Shown piece by piece: positions 1 to 6,728 of a DNA stretch of 17,078 bases (its first letter is position 1; the number at the start of each line of letters is the position of its first letter). This DNA is from DATCYX01 sp037444705 (GTDB lineage: Bacteria; Chloroflexota; Anaerolineae; Anaerolineales; UBA4823), in assembly GCA_037444705.1 (NCBI GenBank), contig JBBILY010000056.1, forward strand, positions 1 through 17,078. The letters run 5' to 3'. The position numbers were made by a program, and so were the translations under genes. A model generated the notes under the pieces. The model was not told the origin of the DNA, made no database searches, and was given only the letters and a program-made list of their open reading frames with translations.

Positions 1-246
1 CTTTGCTGCTGCCAATGGCTTTCGGTGAGCGAGATTGTGGAGCATTTGCAAGTGACTCAGCCCACGGTTTCACATCACCTGGCCATTCTACGGCGCGCTG
101 GCTTGGTGAAAGTGCGTCAGGATGGGAAACAGACCTATTACACGCTTAACCAGGAGCGGGTAGCTTTCTGTTGCGGCCAACTGATGATCAAATTTGCCCC
201 GCAGACCGAGGCAGCCAAGAACATCAAAGAAACCATTGTATCTTGA
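1..246 (+). CDS. arsR: ArsR/SmtB-family metalloregulator, 3' part (5' end outside window)
   Basis: This is the C-terminal part of a winged-helix ArsR/SmtB repressor. The frame is open from base 1, so the gene begins before the window, and the GTG at 25 is probably internal. The recognition helix is clear (VTQPTVSHHLAILRRAGLV, about 52-108), followed by the beta-wing (GKQTYYTLN). A Cys triplet at 4-12 and a Cys-Cys pair at 169-174 are candidate As(III) ligands; paired cysteines serve this role in several atypical ArsR proteins, at varying positions. It ends with TGA at 244-246, 78 bp before arsM on the same strand, so it is presumably the arsenite-responsive repressor of that gene. The family call is secure. 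The arsenic specificity is inferred from the neighbour and the cysteines. Confidence 0.85.
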   Translation, partial: LCCCQWLSVSEIVEHLQVTQPTVSHHLAILRRAGLVKVRQDGKQTYYTLNQERVAFCCGQLMIKFAPQTEAAKNIKETIVS

Positions 247-313
247 AGGTTGGGGGTGCGTCGCGAAGTACTCACCTTTATTATTGGCAAGATACATAGA
301 CCATCATCTATAT

Positions 314-319
314 AAGGAG
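314..319 (+). promoter_or_regulatory. Ribosome binding site of arsM
   Basis: AAGGAG lies 5 nt before the ATG at 325. It is the strongest Shine-Dalgarno in this part of the window and fixes the arsM start. Confidence 0.8.
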
Positions 320-324
320 ACCAT

Positions 325-1077
325 ATGACCCCAAACCCTGATGAAATACGCCAGGTCGTGCAGCGGTATTATGCAACCAAAGCCCAAAGTGGCTCTTGTT
401 GTGAAACGTCAGCCTGTTGTGAGCCTCAGGCGCTTCAGCCATATGCACAGAATTTATTAGCAAACTTACCCGCCGATGTTGCCGATTTCAGCCTGGGCTG
501 TGGCGATCCCATATCCCTGGCGCAACTCCAGCCTGGGGAGACGGTGCTGGATCTGGGCTCTGGGGGTGGCCTGGACTGTTTCCTGGCAGCCCAAGCGGTG
601 GGTGAAAGCGGTCACGTCATCGGCGTAGATATGACGCCAGAAATGATCCAGCGGGCGCGTTCCGCCGCGGCGCGGCTGGGGTTGCCTCAGGTTGAGTTTC
701 GCCAGGGCCTGTTGGAGCATTTGCCAGTGGAGGATGAGAGCGTGGATGTGATCATCTCGAATTGTGTCATCAATCTCGTCCCAGATAAGTCTAAGGTTTT
801 CGCCGAGATGTATCGTGTGCTCAAGAGCGGTGATCGCCTGGCTATTGCCGATATTGTCTCCAATGGTCCCTTGCCTGAGGCCCTGCGCCAGGATTTTCGT
901 TCCTGGAGCGAATGCCTGGGTGGTGCGCTGGATATTCAGGAGTATATAAGCGGTCTGCTAAGCGTGGGTTTCACTGAGGTTATCATCTCCCCCAAGGGAG
1001 ATTTGAGCCGCTTGGCTTCTAAATTACCCGTTGGTGTGCCATTTTCAGCCGTGATTACCGCTCGTAAGGCGGGCTAA
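325..1077 (+). CDS. arsM: Arsenite S-adenosylmethionine methyltransferase (ArsM)
   Basis: This 250-aa cytosolic enzyme transfers methyl groups from SAM to trivalent arsenic, giving methylated and partly volatile arsenicals. The class I methyltransferase core shows the SAM-binding loop VLDLGSGGGLDC (74-85), the acidic GVDMTPEM (100-107) and SNCVINLV (145-152). The three catalytic As(III)-binding cysteines known from ArsM orthologues are matched by C59 (in GCGDP), C147 (in SNCVINL) and C197 (in ECLGGAL). Two further Cys pairs, C25-C26 and C31-C32, sit in the N-terminal region and may help capture arsenic. Length is normal for bacterial ArsM. It probably forms one transcription unit with the upstream arsR, since no convincing promoter is visible in the 78-bp gap. 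Confidence is high. Confidence 0.95.
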   Translation: MTPNPDEIRQVVQRYYATKAQSGSCCETSACCEPQALQPYAQNLLANLPADVADFSLGCGDPISLAQLQPGETVLDLGSGGGLDCFLAAQAVGESGHVIGVDMTPEMIQRARSAAARLGLPQVEFRQGLLEHLPVEDESVDVIISNCVINLVPDKSKVFAEMYRVLKSGDRLAIADIVSNGPLPEALRQDFRSWSECLGGALDIQEYISGLLSVGFTEVIISPKGDLSRLASKLPVGVPFSAVITARKAG

Positions 1078-1097
1078 TTGCCCTAAAATATGCCCAA

Positions 1098-1131
1098 ACA
1101 CGGCCAGCCATGATGATCAGGCTGGCCGTGT
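1098..1131. terminator. Hairpin between convergent arsM and LCP-like gene
   Basis: A perfect 12-bp stem (ACACGGCCAGCC paired with GGCTGGCCGTGT) encloses a 10-nt loop that can pair further (TGAT/ATCA). It sits 21 bp after the arsM stop and 21 bp after the stop of the oppositely oriented gene. No T-tract follows on the plus strand. On the minus strand a T-rich stretch (TGTTTGGGCATATTTTA) follows. It is best read as a bidirectional terminator or transcript-end stabiliser. Confidence 0.65.
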
Positions 1132-1152
1132 GGATGCTGCTGGCCGTTAGAA

Positions 1153-2016
1153 TCATTGATTTGCCAGCAAGAAGGGGAGTTCACATCTCAAACCTCCCCG
1201 CTGGGCAAGCATGCCACGCCACTCCTCTATCATCTCAGAGACATCCAGGTCGGTGCGCAGATGCGAGGGGAAAAGCGCGGTTATCCCGCTTACATCTAAG
1301 GCATTGGGCTGATCCAGTTGCCTTATGCTATCACATAACCTTTGCACCAGCCATGTCTGGCTCTCATAGGCGGCATTAAAATCTTCTGAAGGGTTGGGGG
1401 ATTCTAAAATAATTTGAACTGATTCAAGGCGCCTGTCCTGGTTCAGCGGGTTGAGCCAAGCCACGATTTGAGTCAAGGCGCTTTTGTCCAGGAGGACATA
1501 GCCTGACCACCACATCCCCCATCCTTGCAGTACATCGAAGAAGGAGCGCTCAGGTGCACCCTCCTGGGTGAGGTGGAAATTGGCTGCAAGATAGGCATCT
1601 TCCTGGGGGGCCTGACCATCCCCGGTTGAGACAGAAGGGTAAATGGGCATTAAAGTTATCGTGGCTGTATCCGTCAGATAAAGGATCATCCAGACGCTTT
1701 CCAGGCGCGCCGCCGGCGATTCCAGGTCGTCCACGCCGAGGATGAGGATATTGCGCTGGTGGGAGACCCGGCGAGCGCTTGCCTCAGGTTTAATGGGCGA
1801 TGGGCTCGGCGTGGCTGTGGACAGGGCAGAAGGCAACGTGGTCTGCATCCATGACTCGCCTGGTAGGCTGAGATAACCTGGCACTGTCTGGGGTTGCGCC
1901 GAGGTCTTGGATGGCTGCCTGGCGATGGGCGCTCCGATTTTGTGCCCTACCCACAGTCCACTCCAAAAGAAGGATGTAAAAAGGAAGATGAAAGCAAGAT
2001 AATGATAGACCTTCAT
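1153..2016 (-). CDS. Membrane-anchored LytR-CpsA-Psr (LCP)-like protein, catalytic motif eroded
   Basis: This 287-aa protein has an N-terminal membrane anchor (about 7-25), a Pro/Ser/Thr-rich spacer (about 35-80) and an extracytoplasmic domain from about 88. The start of that domain, NILILGVDDLES (89-100), then MILYLTDTATITLMPIYP (110-127), follows the fold order of LCP domains, which attach teichoic acids or other glycopolymers to peptidoglycan. The later HLTQEGAPERSFFDVL and VLLDKSALTQIV segments also fit. The usual R-x-D and IPRD motifs that bind pyrophosphate and Mg2+ are not present (RLES and PIYPSVS instead), so transferase activity is doubtful. Its ATG overlaps the previous stop in ATGA (2016-2013), indicating translational coupling. 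It is the last gene of the ftsZ-containing run. The family call is moderate. Confidence 0.6.
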   Translation of the reverse strand: MKVYHYLAFIFLFTSFFWSGLWVGHKIGAPIARQPSKTSAQPQTVPGYLSLPGESWMQTTLPSALSTATPSPSPIKPEASARRVSHQRNILILGVDDLESPAARLESVWMILYLTDTATITLMPIYPSVSTGDGQAPQEDAYLAANFHLTQEGAPERSFFDVLQGWGMWWSGYVLLDKSALTQIVAWLNPLNQDRRLESVQIILESPNPSEDFNAAYESQTWLVQRLCDSIRQLDQPNALDVSGITALFPSHLRTDLDVSEMIEEWRGMLAQRGGLRCELPFLLANQ

Positions 2017-3167
2017 GGTGTTCTGACCTTCAGGTGGCTCTTTACCGCTCCGGGCATAGCCCTTTTAATGAGGTAAAGCGAGAATTGGCTTCCAATTCCA
2101 CTCTGGTCGCGAGTGATAATCTGGCCCAGGGCTGCCAAGGCAGGGTGGAGGTGGACACCTTGTTCGTCCGTTCTAATCAGGGGATGAAGTTCGTCAGTTT
2201 CCTCCTGGCTGAGGTGAGGCGGATTCAAGCCATAATAGAACGCTACGCCGATGTAGAGTTGCGATTTCATCAGGCGCAGGGCCTGATCCAGCCAGCGGAT
2301 GATCTCGGTGTAGGAATCTTGTGGAATCTGTTGGGGCCAGGTGAAAGCAGTAATCCAAATCAACCCGTTAGCATGGTGGTTGCGCAGCATCTCCTGACGT
2401 ACCTCTTCGTAGTGGCGCAAGGTGGATAAGCCTGTCTGAGGGGGATGTATGGCTTCGCCCTGCACCTGGTTCAGACGCAGGCTAATGATAGGTATAAAGG
2501 AAGCGGCTCCTGCCTGGTAGAGTTCCTTCAGAAATAGCAGATCGTCCATATGATCCGCGGTTGGCGTTGAGGGGGCAGGCACTAAACCAGCGGCGACGAG
2601 CACGACCGTACTACCCGCAGACTGCAAAGCAGTCTGAACGGTTTGAAATAGGGCGGCATAAAGGCGAGGATTGGGAGGTGCACCCCAACCGGCGCGGGTA
2701 TTTGCTTCAGGCAGGAGTTCGATCGTGCGCAGCACCTCGGCGTAGCGCTGAGCCAGTAAGAGCACCAATTCAGCGGTAAGGCGAGCATCTGGCCCATCGG
2801 CGGCGATAGCCCAATCGGGGGGATGAGTAATGGCCAGCGAGACGTTAAGGTGATAACTTTGGGTCAGAGCCATGCCCTGGTCAAGGGCGCGTAGATCAGG
2901 CGGGGTGCTTGGGTCAGGCCAATGGCGGGCCCAATCGAAGTCTATGCCGATCCAATCCAGCCCGATACCGACGGCGGCTTTGAACGCCAGTTCGACTTCA
3001 GCGCCTCCTGGGTCCAGGCGAGCGCCATAACCGAAGTTGGGTGAATCGGGCATACCGCTGGCGGCGCGCACCTGAATGGGTTGAGCGAGAATCATCCCTA
3101 CCCAAACAGCCCATATCAGGATGAGCCTCAGGTGTAGTTTGACGGGAGACGCAATGCGGGCGAACAT
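2013..3167 (-). CDS. Exported TIM-barrel glycoside-hydrolase-like protein, probable pseudoenzyme
   Basis: This 384-aa protein has a signal peptide (basic start, hydrophobic 11-28, likely cleavage after VRA at 33-35). The ATG at 3167 was chosen because CAGGAG lies 7 nt upstream; a TTG at 3227 in the same frame lacks such a site and would spoil the signal peptide. The mature part resembles clan-A (GH39/GH5-like) barrels: a FGYGARLDP start, a barrel strand ending in LLPEANTRAGWG (151-162) where these enzymes have W-NEPN, a VVLVAAGLVPAP strand, and WITAFTW (271-277) where they have the nucleophile strand (T-E-x-G-W). The acid/base Glu position may be kept (E154), but the nucleophile position is Ala (A274). 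It is therefore probably a carbohydrate-binding or structural protein. It overlaps the downstream LCP-like gene by 4 bp. The exact GH family is not resolved. Confidence 0.65.
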   Translation of the reverse strand: MFARIASPVKLHLRLILIWAVWVGMILAQPIQVRAASGMPDSPNFGYGARLDPGGAEVELAFKAAVGIGLDWIGIDFDWARHWPDPSTPPDLRALDQGMALTQSYHLNVSLAITHPPDWAIAADGPDARLTAELVLLLAQRYAEVLRTIELLPEANTRAGWGAPPNPRLYAALFQTVQTALQSAGSTVVLVAAGLVPAPSTPTADHMDDLLFLKELYQAGAASFIPIISLRLNQVQGEAIHPPQTGLSTLRHYEEVRQEMLRNHHANGLIWITAFTWPQQIPQDSYTEIIRWLDQALRLMKSQLYIGVAFYYGLNPPHLSQEETDELHPLIRTDEQGVHLHPALAALGQIITRDQSGIGSQFSLYLIKRAMPGAVKSHLKVRTP

Positions 3168-3230
3168 GGGCGGTCTCCTGAGCGGGGCCTCAATGGCTCT
3201 GTGCTGGCTGAGCGCATCTTCTACCAACCT

Positions 3231-3443
3231 TCATAGCCCAAGCATTCCTAATAGTAATCCCAGAAGAAACCCCGCACCGGAGCAGAGCAAACCCCAACGC
3301 AGAAAGGAAAAGAAGCGCGCGGAGGTCAGGCAATCATAAGCCTTCAGGATCAGAGCCTGGGCAACTCGGGATTGGCTCATGAGGCTGATTGCAAATGACC
3401 AAAAGCGAATTTCCAGAGCGGTTGGCAGCGTGCGTATGTTCAT
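3231..3443 (-). CDS. Small C-terminally anchored membrane protein, unknown function
   Basis: This 70-aa protein has a hydrophilic, slightly basic N-terminal half with amphipathic stretches. One strongly hydrophobic segment follows at about 47-70 (FLRWGLLCSGAGFLLGLLLG) and ends at the C terminus, as in tail-anchored proteins. The ATG at 3443 is 6 bp after the stop of the 84-aa gene and the stop is 63 bp before the next start, so it fits inside the run. The Shine-Dalgarno is weak, which suggests coupling. No family is recognised. Its place after ftsZ would suit a small membrane partner, but that is speculation. Confidence 0.55.
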   Translation of the reverse strand: MNIRTLPTALEIRFWSFAISLMSQSRVAQALILKAYDCLTSARFFSFLRWGLLCSGAGFLLGLLLGMLGL

Positions 3444-3449
3444 CGGCGG

Positions 3450-3704
3450 CTATCTCGAGGTCGTGATTTTGAGGATCTTGCCACTTTCATCCACGACCAC
3501 TCGCACCCAACGTTGCAGAGGTTTATCGCCTTGGGCTGAGCGCAAGCGGGCGGTGGTTTGGAAAGTTAATAAGTAGGTCGGTTGACTACCTGCCAATTTG
3601 GGTTGCGGCGCGTGTTGCAGGCGGACTTTAGGCTGACAGTCGCCAAGTTCGGGGAAGCGCCGGCGCACCTGGGCAATGACTGCTTTGAGCACCTGAGGAT
3701 TCAT
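3450..3704 (-). CDS. Small conserved-looking protein downstream of ftsZ, unknown function
   Basis: This 84-aa soluble protein has no signal or membrane segment. An N-terminal helix with basic residues (LKAVIAQVRRRFPEL) leads into an alternating beta-like half (TYLLTFQTTARLR, then RWVRVVVDESGKILKITTSR). The start at 3704 was chosen over an in-frame ATG at 3773 because it begins 4 bp after the ftsZ stop and removes a 65-bp overlap. It is surely cotranscribed with ftsZ. The last strand pair (VVVDESGKILKI) resembles the small beta-hairpins of PepSY-like or dodecin-like domains, but I do not assign a family. Confidence 0.65.
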   Translation of the reverse strand: MNPQVLKAVIAQVRRRFPELGDCQPKVRLQHAPQPKLAGSQPTYLLTFQTTARLRSAQGDKPLQRWVRVVVDESGKILKITTSR

Positions 3705-3708
3705 GGCC

Positions 3709-4908
3709 TCATCCCCAGTTCGATCCCGCCAGGCGAGTGCGCCGGCGCAAGAAGGCAGGCAGGTCGAGGTCATTGGTGTTCACAGGTGCCGATTGCAGCA
3801 GAGGCTCCGTTGCTAATGGACGCCGGATTGGCGGCTGGCTTTCGGCAGGCAGGGCTGACTGAGAATCTGCCTGGGGCGATTCTTGCAGCCGCAGGGGGGA
3901 GATCTGAGATAACGCCTCTTCCAGCGTGGGAGCCCCCAGGCCGGTGATGACCAGGGTGAGTTGCACTCGATCGCTCATGCGTTCGTCATGAATCACCCCA
4001 AAGACGATTTCGGTTTGTGAAGAGGTTTGCTCCTGCAGGCTGGTGAGGGCTTCCTGCACTTCGGCCAGGCTGAGGTCATCCCCACCGCTGAAGTTGGCGA
4101 TTACGCCGCGGGCGTTTTCGAGGGATACGCTATCCAGCAGGGGATGATGCAAAGCCTGTTCCAGGGCCTGGCGGGTTTTATGCTCTCCCTGACCCTGGCC
4201 GATGGACATCATCGCGCCACCACCCAACTGGATCAAGCGGCGCACGTGGGCAAAATCAACGTTTATCATCCCGGCTTCGGTGATCAGTTCGGTGATACCC
4301 TGGACGGCCTGGCGCAGGACGTCGTCGGCCAGGCGGAAAGCCACCTCCAGGGGCAGGTGTTTTGGGGCGACGTATAACAGGCGATCGTTGGGGATAGAAA
4401 TCAATGTATGGGTGTGACGCCGCAATAACTCCAGCCCTTCCTGGGCATTGCGTTGACGACGCCCCATCTCAAAGGAGAAGGGTGTAGTCACAATGGCAAT
4501 GGTCACCGCCCCCAGAGCGCGGGCGATCTCAGCCGCCACCGGGATGGCTCCTGTGCCGGTGCCGCCTCCCATTCCGGCGGTGAGAAAGACCATATCTGCC
4601 CCTTCAAGAGCGGCGGCGATCTCACGCGCGCTCTCCTCGGCGGCGGCGCGCCCAATACGCGGGTCACCTCCGGCTCCCAGGCCGCGCGTAATCCGCGGGC
4701 CCAGTTGGATTTTCAGCGGCGCAGGATTGGTTTTGAGCACCTGATGGTCGGTGTTGGCAGCGATAAACTGGACCTCTTTCATGCCCAATTCAATCATGCG
4801 GGCTACCGCATTGCTGCCGCCACCGCCTAATCCAAGCACCTTAAGCACAGGCTTATGGATGGTGGCGATGTGCAGAGCATCTTGTGGAGAGGAAGAGGGA
4901 GTGGTCAT
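3709..4908 (-). CDS. ftsZ: Cell-division GTPase FtsZ (variant T7 loop)
   Basis: This 399-aa tubulin-family GTPase polymerises into the cytokinetic ring. The nucleotide-binding parts are intact: VLGLGGGGSNAV (24-35), NTD (52-54), the signature GGGTGTG (114-120), PNDRLL (173-178) and FRLADDVLRQAVQGI (191-205). The C-terminal domain continues with ARGVIANFSGG (266-276). After a variable linker (about 340-378) the tail DLDLPAFLRRR (380-390) matches the conserved peptide that binds FtsA/SepF-type tethers. The synergy loop reads NVDFAHV (216-222), so the second catalytic Asp (E. coli D212) is His221. The start has AAGGGG 7 nt upstream. It lies 23 bp after a TIM-barrel gene rather than in a standard division and cell-wall cluster. 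It could be the main FtsZ or a second paralogue; the loop change favours a paralogue or slow GTPase. Confidence 0.93.
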   Translation of the reverse strand: MTTPSSSPQDALHIATIHKPVLKVLGLGGGGSNAVARMIELGMKEVQFIAANTDHQVLKTNPAPLKIQLGPRITRGLGAGGDPRIGRAAAEESAREIAAALEGADMVFLTAGMGGGTGTGAIPVAAEIARALGAVTIAIVTTPFSFEMGRRQRNAQEGLELLRRHTHTLISIPNDRLLYVAPKHLPLEVAFRLADDVLRQAVQGITELITEAGMINVDFAHVRRLIQLGGGAMMSIGQGQGEHKTRQALEQALHHPLLDSVSLENARGVIANFSGGDDLSLAEVQEALTSLQEQTSSQTEIVFGVIHDERMSDRVQLTLVITGLGAPTLEEALSQISPLRLQESPQADSQSALPAESQPPIRRPLATEPLLQSAPVNTNDLDLPAFLRRRTRLAGSNWG

Positions 4909-4931
4909 GGTTTTACCCCTTTCAGCAGGGT

Positions 4932-6389
4932 TTAAAGGCTAGCCAGTTGAGTTGCAATATCTATGCCATCTCCAGCGATCCGCATAACCTCGCATCCCTG
5001 GCGGCGCAGGTCTTCTAGAAGTTCCTCTGGGAATATGTGTTCGCCACCAACGACGGTCACGCGTTGCGCCAGTTTTGCCTCTTCAATGGAATAGCCCACG
5101 GTCGGGCGATGGCGCAGGATAAAGGGGCGGGCTACATCCAGGTGCCAGTCCATTGCCCCAATATCGGGCAGTGGCAGGAGCAGATAATGGGCAATTGGGC
5201 GGGATGTTACTTGAGGGCGATCAGGTTGCGGAGCAGTGGAAAGAGACGGGATCTCATCTTGGGACGGGCTGGGGTCATTAAGGGGAGGAGCCGAGTTGAC
5301 AGGCGGTGTTTCTGGCACGTCAAGCGTCAACCTGGCTGATGCAGGGGAGGGCAGCTCGGTTTGGATGGCAGAGGTTTTCTCCCACCATTGTTTCATGGCG
5401 ATCACCACCGGTAGAACAGATCCGTCGGCTAGGTACCAGGCTTGGGCAGCATGGTTTTCATCTGCAGCCGCCAGCAACCAGAAGTTACATGCCAGGACAT
5501 GAGGGGAGATGGGTTCAAAGGCGCTCTCAGCTCCTTCGCTCTGGGTAAGCAGGCGGAAGATGGCCATGTTGGTGTTGGCGTGGGAAGTCTCGTCAACCTG
5601 GCGATCCGCCTCTCCCGCGGGGCGTTTAAGCCGGCTGCCAGCGGCTACGAGAAAGATTGGACAGGGCTTTCCAAGCACAGCCTGAGCCTGAGCCAGATAC
5701 CAATCGAAGATGTAGAAGCCGCGTTGGTCTTCCTGTCCCGGGGGTGTGACGTACGGCGCGGCTTCTGGCCAGCGCTCCGGACCACCTGCGCCCCAATCAA
5801 GAGGATGCTCATCAGCCCAGGCGTATGCGCTCAGATGAAGGGTTTGAAGTAATTGCGCCTCACCGCGGCGCATCATGCTCTGCAGCGCAGCCCGCAGAAA
5901 GGTGGTATCCCAGTAGTCGCCGCCGGGTTCCAGGGGCGGGAAAACGGGGATCAAACCGGCTTGTAAAACAGCATGGGCCAGGGATAAAAAACGGTCAAGA
6001 AAACGCTCAACCAGATCACTCTGCGCCCAGGTGGAAGCCGACCAAGAGGCGCGGCAATTGGGACGGTCGAAGAGAACCACATAGCGCACTCCCCATTCAG
6101 CGTAGGCTCGAAAGAGCACATCTAAAGAAGAGGGGGAGATGGGATGAGATAAGGGCAGGTGGAAATGGAGCAAAGGCTGGATGTCCGCCTGGAGCAAACC
6201 TTTGATGAAGGCTTCAGGGATAGCTCGATCTATAGGGGCGACTAGGGTTAACCAGGAGGCCCCCAGGGCTTTCAGTTCAGGCAGCCAGGTGGTTAAATCA
6301 CTTTGGCGATAATGAAATGTGTCAGGAAAATAATGAAATCCGAGCCGAGAGGGTGTTGATGTAGATGGCGACCCACCATTGTGGCTCAT
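4932..6389 (-). CDS. TIM-barrel (glycosidase-like) protein with C-terminal cell-wall-binding-2-like domain
   Basis: This 485-aa protein has no signal peptide or membrane segment. Residues 16-335 read as a clan-A glycosidase-like barrel: LGFHYFPDTF near the start, WGVRYVVLFDRPN (99-111) at the position of the NEPN acid/base strand, a HLSAYAWAD strand (185-193) and PIFLVAAGS (244-252) at the nucleophile strand. Both catalytic Glu positions appear lost (R109 and A249). A Pro/Ser-rich linker (about 338-398) leads to a C-terminal unit, RVTVVGGEHIFPEELLEDLR (443-462) then RIAGDGIDIATQLA (470-483), resembling one cell-wall-binding-2 repeat. The ATG has AGGAG 7 nt upstream. It is the first gene of the ftsZ run and follows a predicted sigma-54 promoter. 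Without a signal it would be cytoplasmic unless exported in another way. Function unknown. Confidence 0.65.
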   Translation of the reverse strand: MSHNGGSPSTSTPSRLGFHYFPDTFHYRQSDLTTWLPELKALGASWLTLVAPIDRAIPEAFIKGLLQADIQPLLHFHLPLSHPISPSSLDVLFRAYAEWGVRYVVLFDRPNCRASWSASTWAQSDLVERFLDRFLSLAHAVLQAGLIPVFPPLEPGGDYWDTTFLRAALQSMMRRGEAQLLQTLHLSAYAWADEHPLDWGAGGPERWPEAAPYVTPPGQEDQRGFYIFDWYLAQAQAVLGKPCPIFLVAAGSRLKRPAGEADRQVDETSHANTNMAIFRLLTQSEGAESAFEPISPHVLACNFWLLAAADENHAAQAWYLADGSVLPVVIAMKQWWEKTSAIQTELPSPASARLTLDVPETPPVNSAPPLNDPSPSQDEIPSLSTAPQPDRPQVTSRPIAHYLLLPLPDIGAMDWHLDVARPFILRHRPTVGYSIEEAKLAQRVTVVGGEHIFPEELLEDLRRQGCEVMRIAGDGIDIATQLASL

Positions 6390-6514
6390 AGAGAGACTCC
6401 TGAAGGTTTAATGGTTGATCGTTCCGGGCATATCTTCTGGCCGCTGATAGAGGTAAAAGTGGTATCGCACATGTCCTCAAGCAAAGATGCAGAGCTCAAG
6501 ATCATGCTGTCGGA

Positions 6515-6530
6515 TGCAACTCTTATGCCA
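6515..6530 (-). promoter_or_regulatory. Predicted sigma-54 (-24/-12) promoter of the ftsZ-containing run
   Basis: On the minus strand this reads CTGGCAT-AAGAG-TTGCA (the leading C is base 6531). It has the invariant GG and GC exactly 10 nt apart and differs from the core TGGCAC-N5-TTGCA at one base. Predicted transcription start is near 6504, giving a leader of about 115 nt before the ATG at 6389. It is one of only two such matches I found in the window, and both are intergenic and correctly oriented. It is inferred from consensus only. Confidence 0.55.
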
Positions 6531-6600
6531 GAAGGTAAGGGTTTGCCAGTTTTTAGGATAAAATTCCCCCCAGAAGGGCTGAACTTAACAAAATTGTAAG

Positions 6601-6629
6601 GTGAAATGCGGGGGTTGAGGATATATACT
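6601..6629 (+). promoter_or_regulatory. Possible sigma-70-type promoter of the lipoprotein gene
   Basis: GTGAAA (6601-6606) and TATACT (6624-6629) are 17 bp apart, matching the -35 and -10 consensus at 4/6 and 5/6. The predicted start of transcription near 6636 gives a leader of about 90 nt. A second, weaker pair (TTAAGT at 6639, CATTAT at 6663) overlaps it. Evidence is by consensus only. Confidence 0.35.
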
Positions 6630-6728
6630 AATCATGTGTTAAGTACAGTTTAAGTGGATTAACATTATCTTGATGTGTCTGTGCCCAATAGGCGAAGGCG
6701 GATGGGAGTGGAAGTAGGGAAGCATACT

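Larger units (their letters stand above)
6390..6728. other. Divergent intergenic region
   Basis: About 340 bases separate the ftsZ-run leader (minus) from the lipoprotein gene (plus). It holds the sigma-54-like site at 6515-6530, a sigma-70-like site at 6601-6629 and the AGGAG of the 485-aa gene at 6397-6401. It is A+T-richer than its surroundings from about 6545 to 6670. No convincing small gene or RNA was seen. Confidence 0.6.

Noticed and set aside
3709..4908. CetZ or TubZ identity for the tubulin-like gene
   Set aside because: The PNDRLL, FRLADDVLRQ and C-terminal LPAFLRRR motifs are those of true FtsZ.
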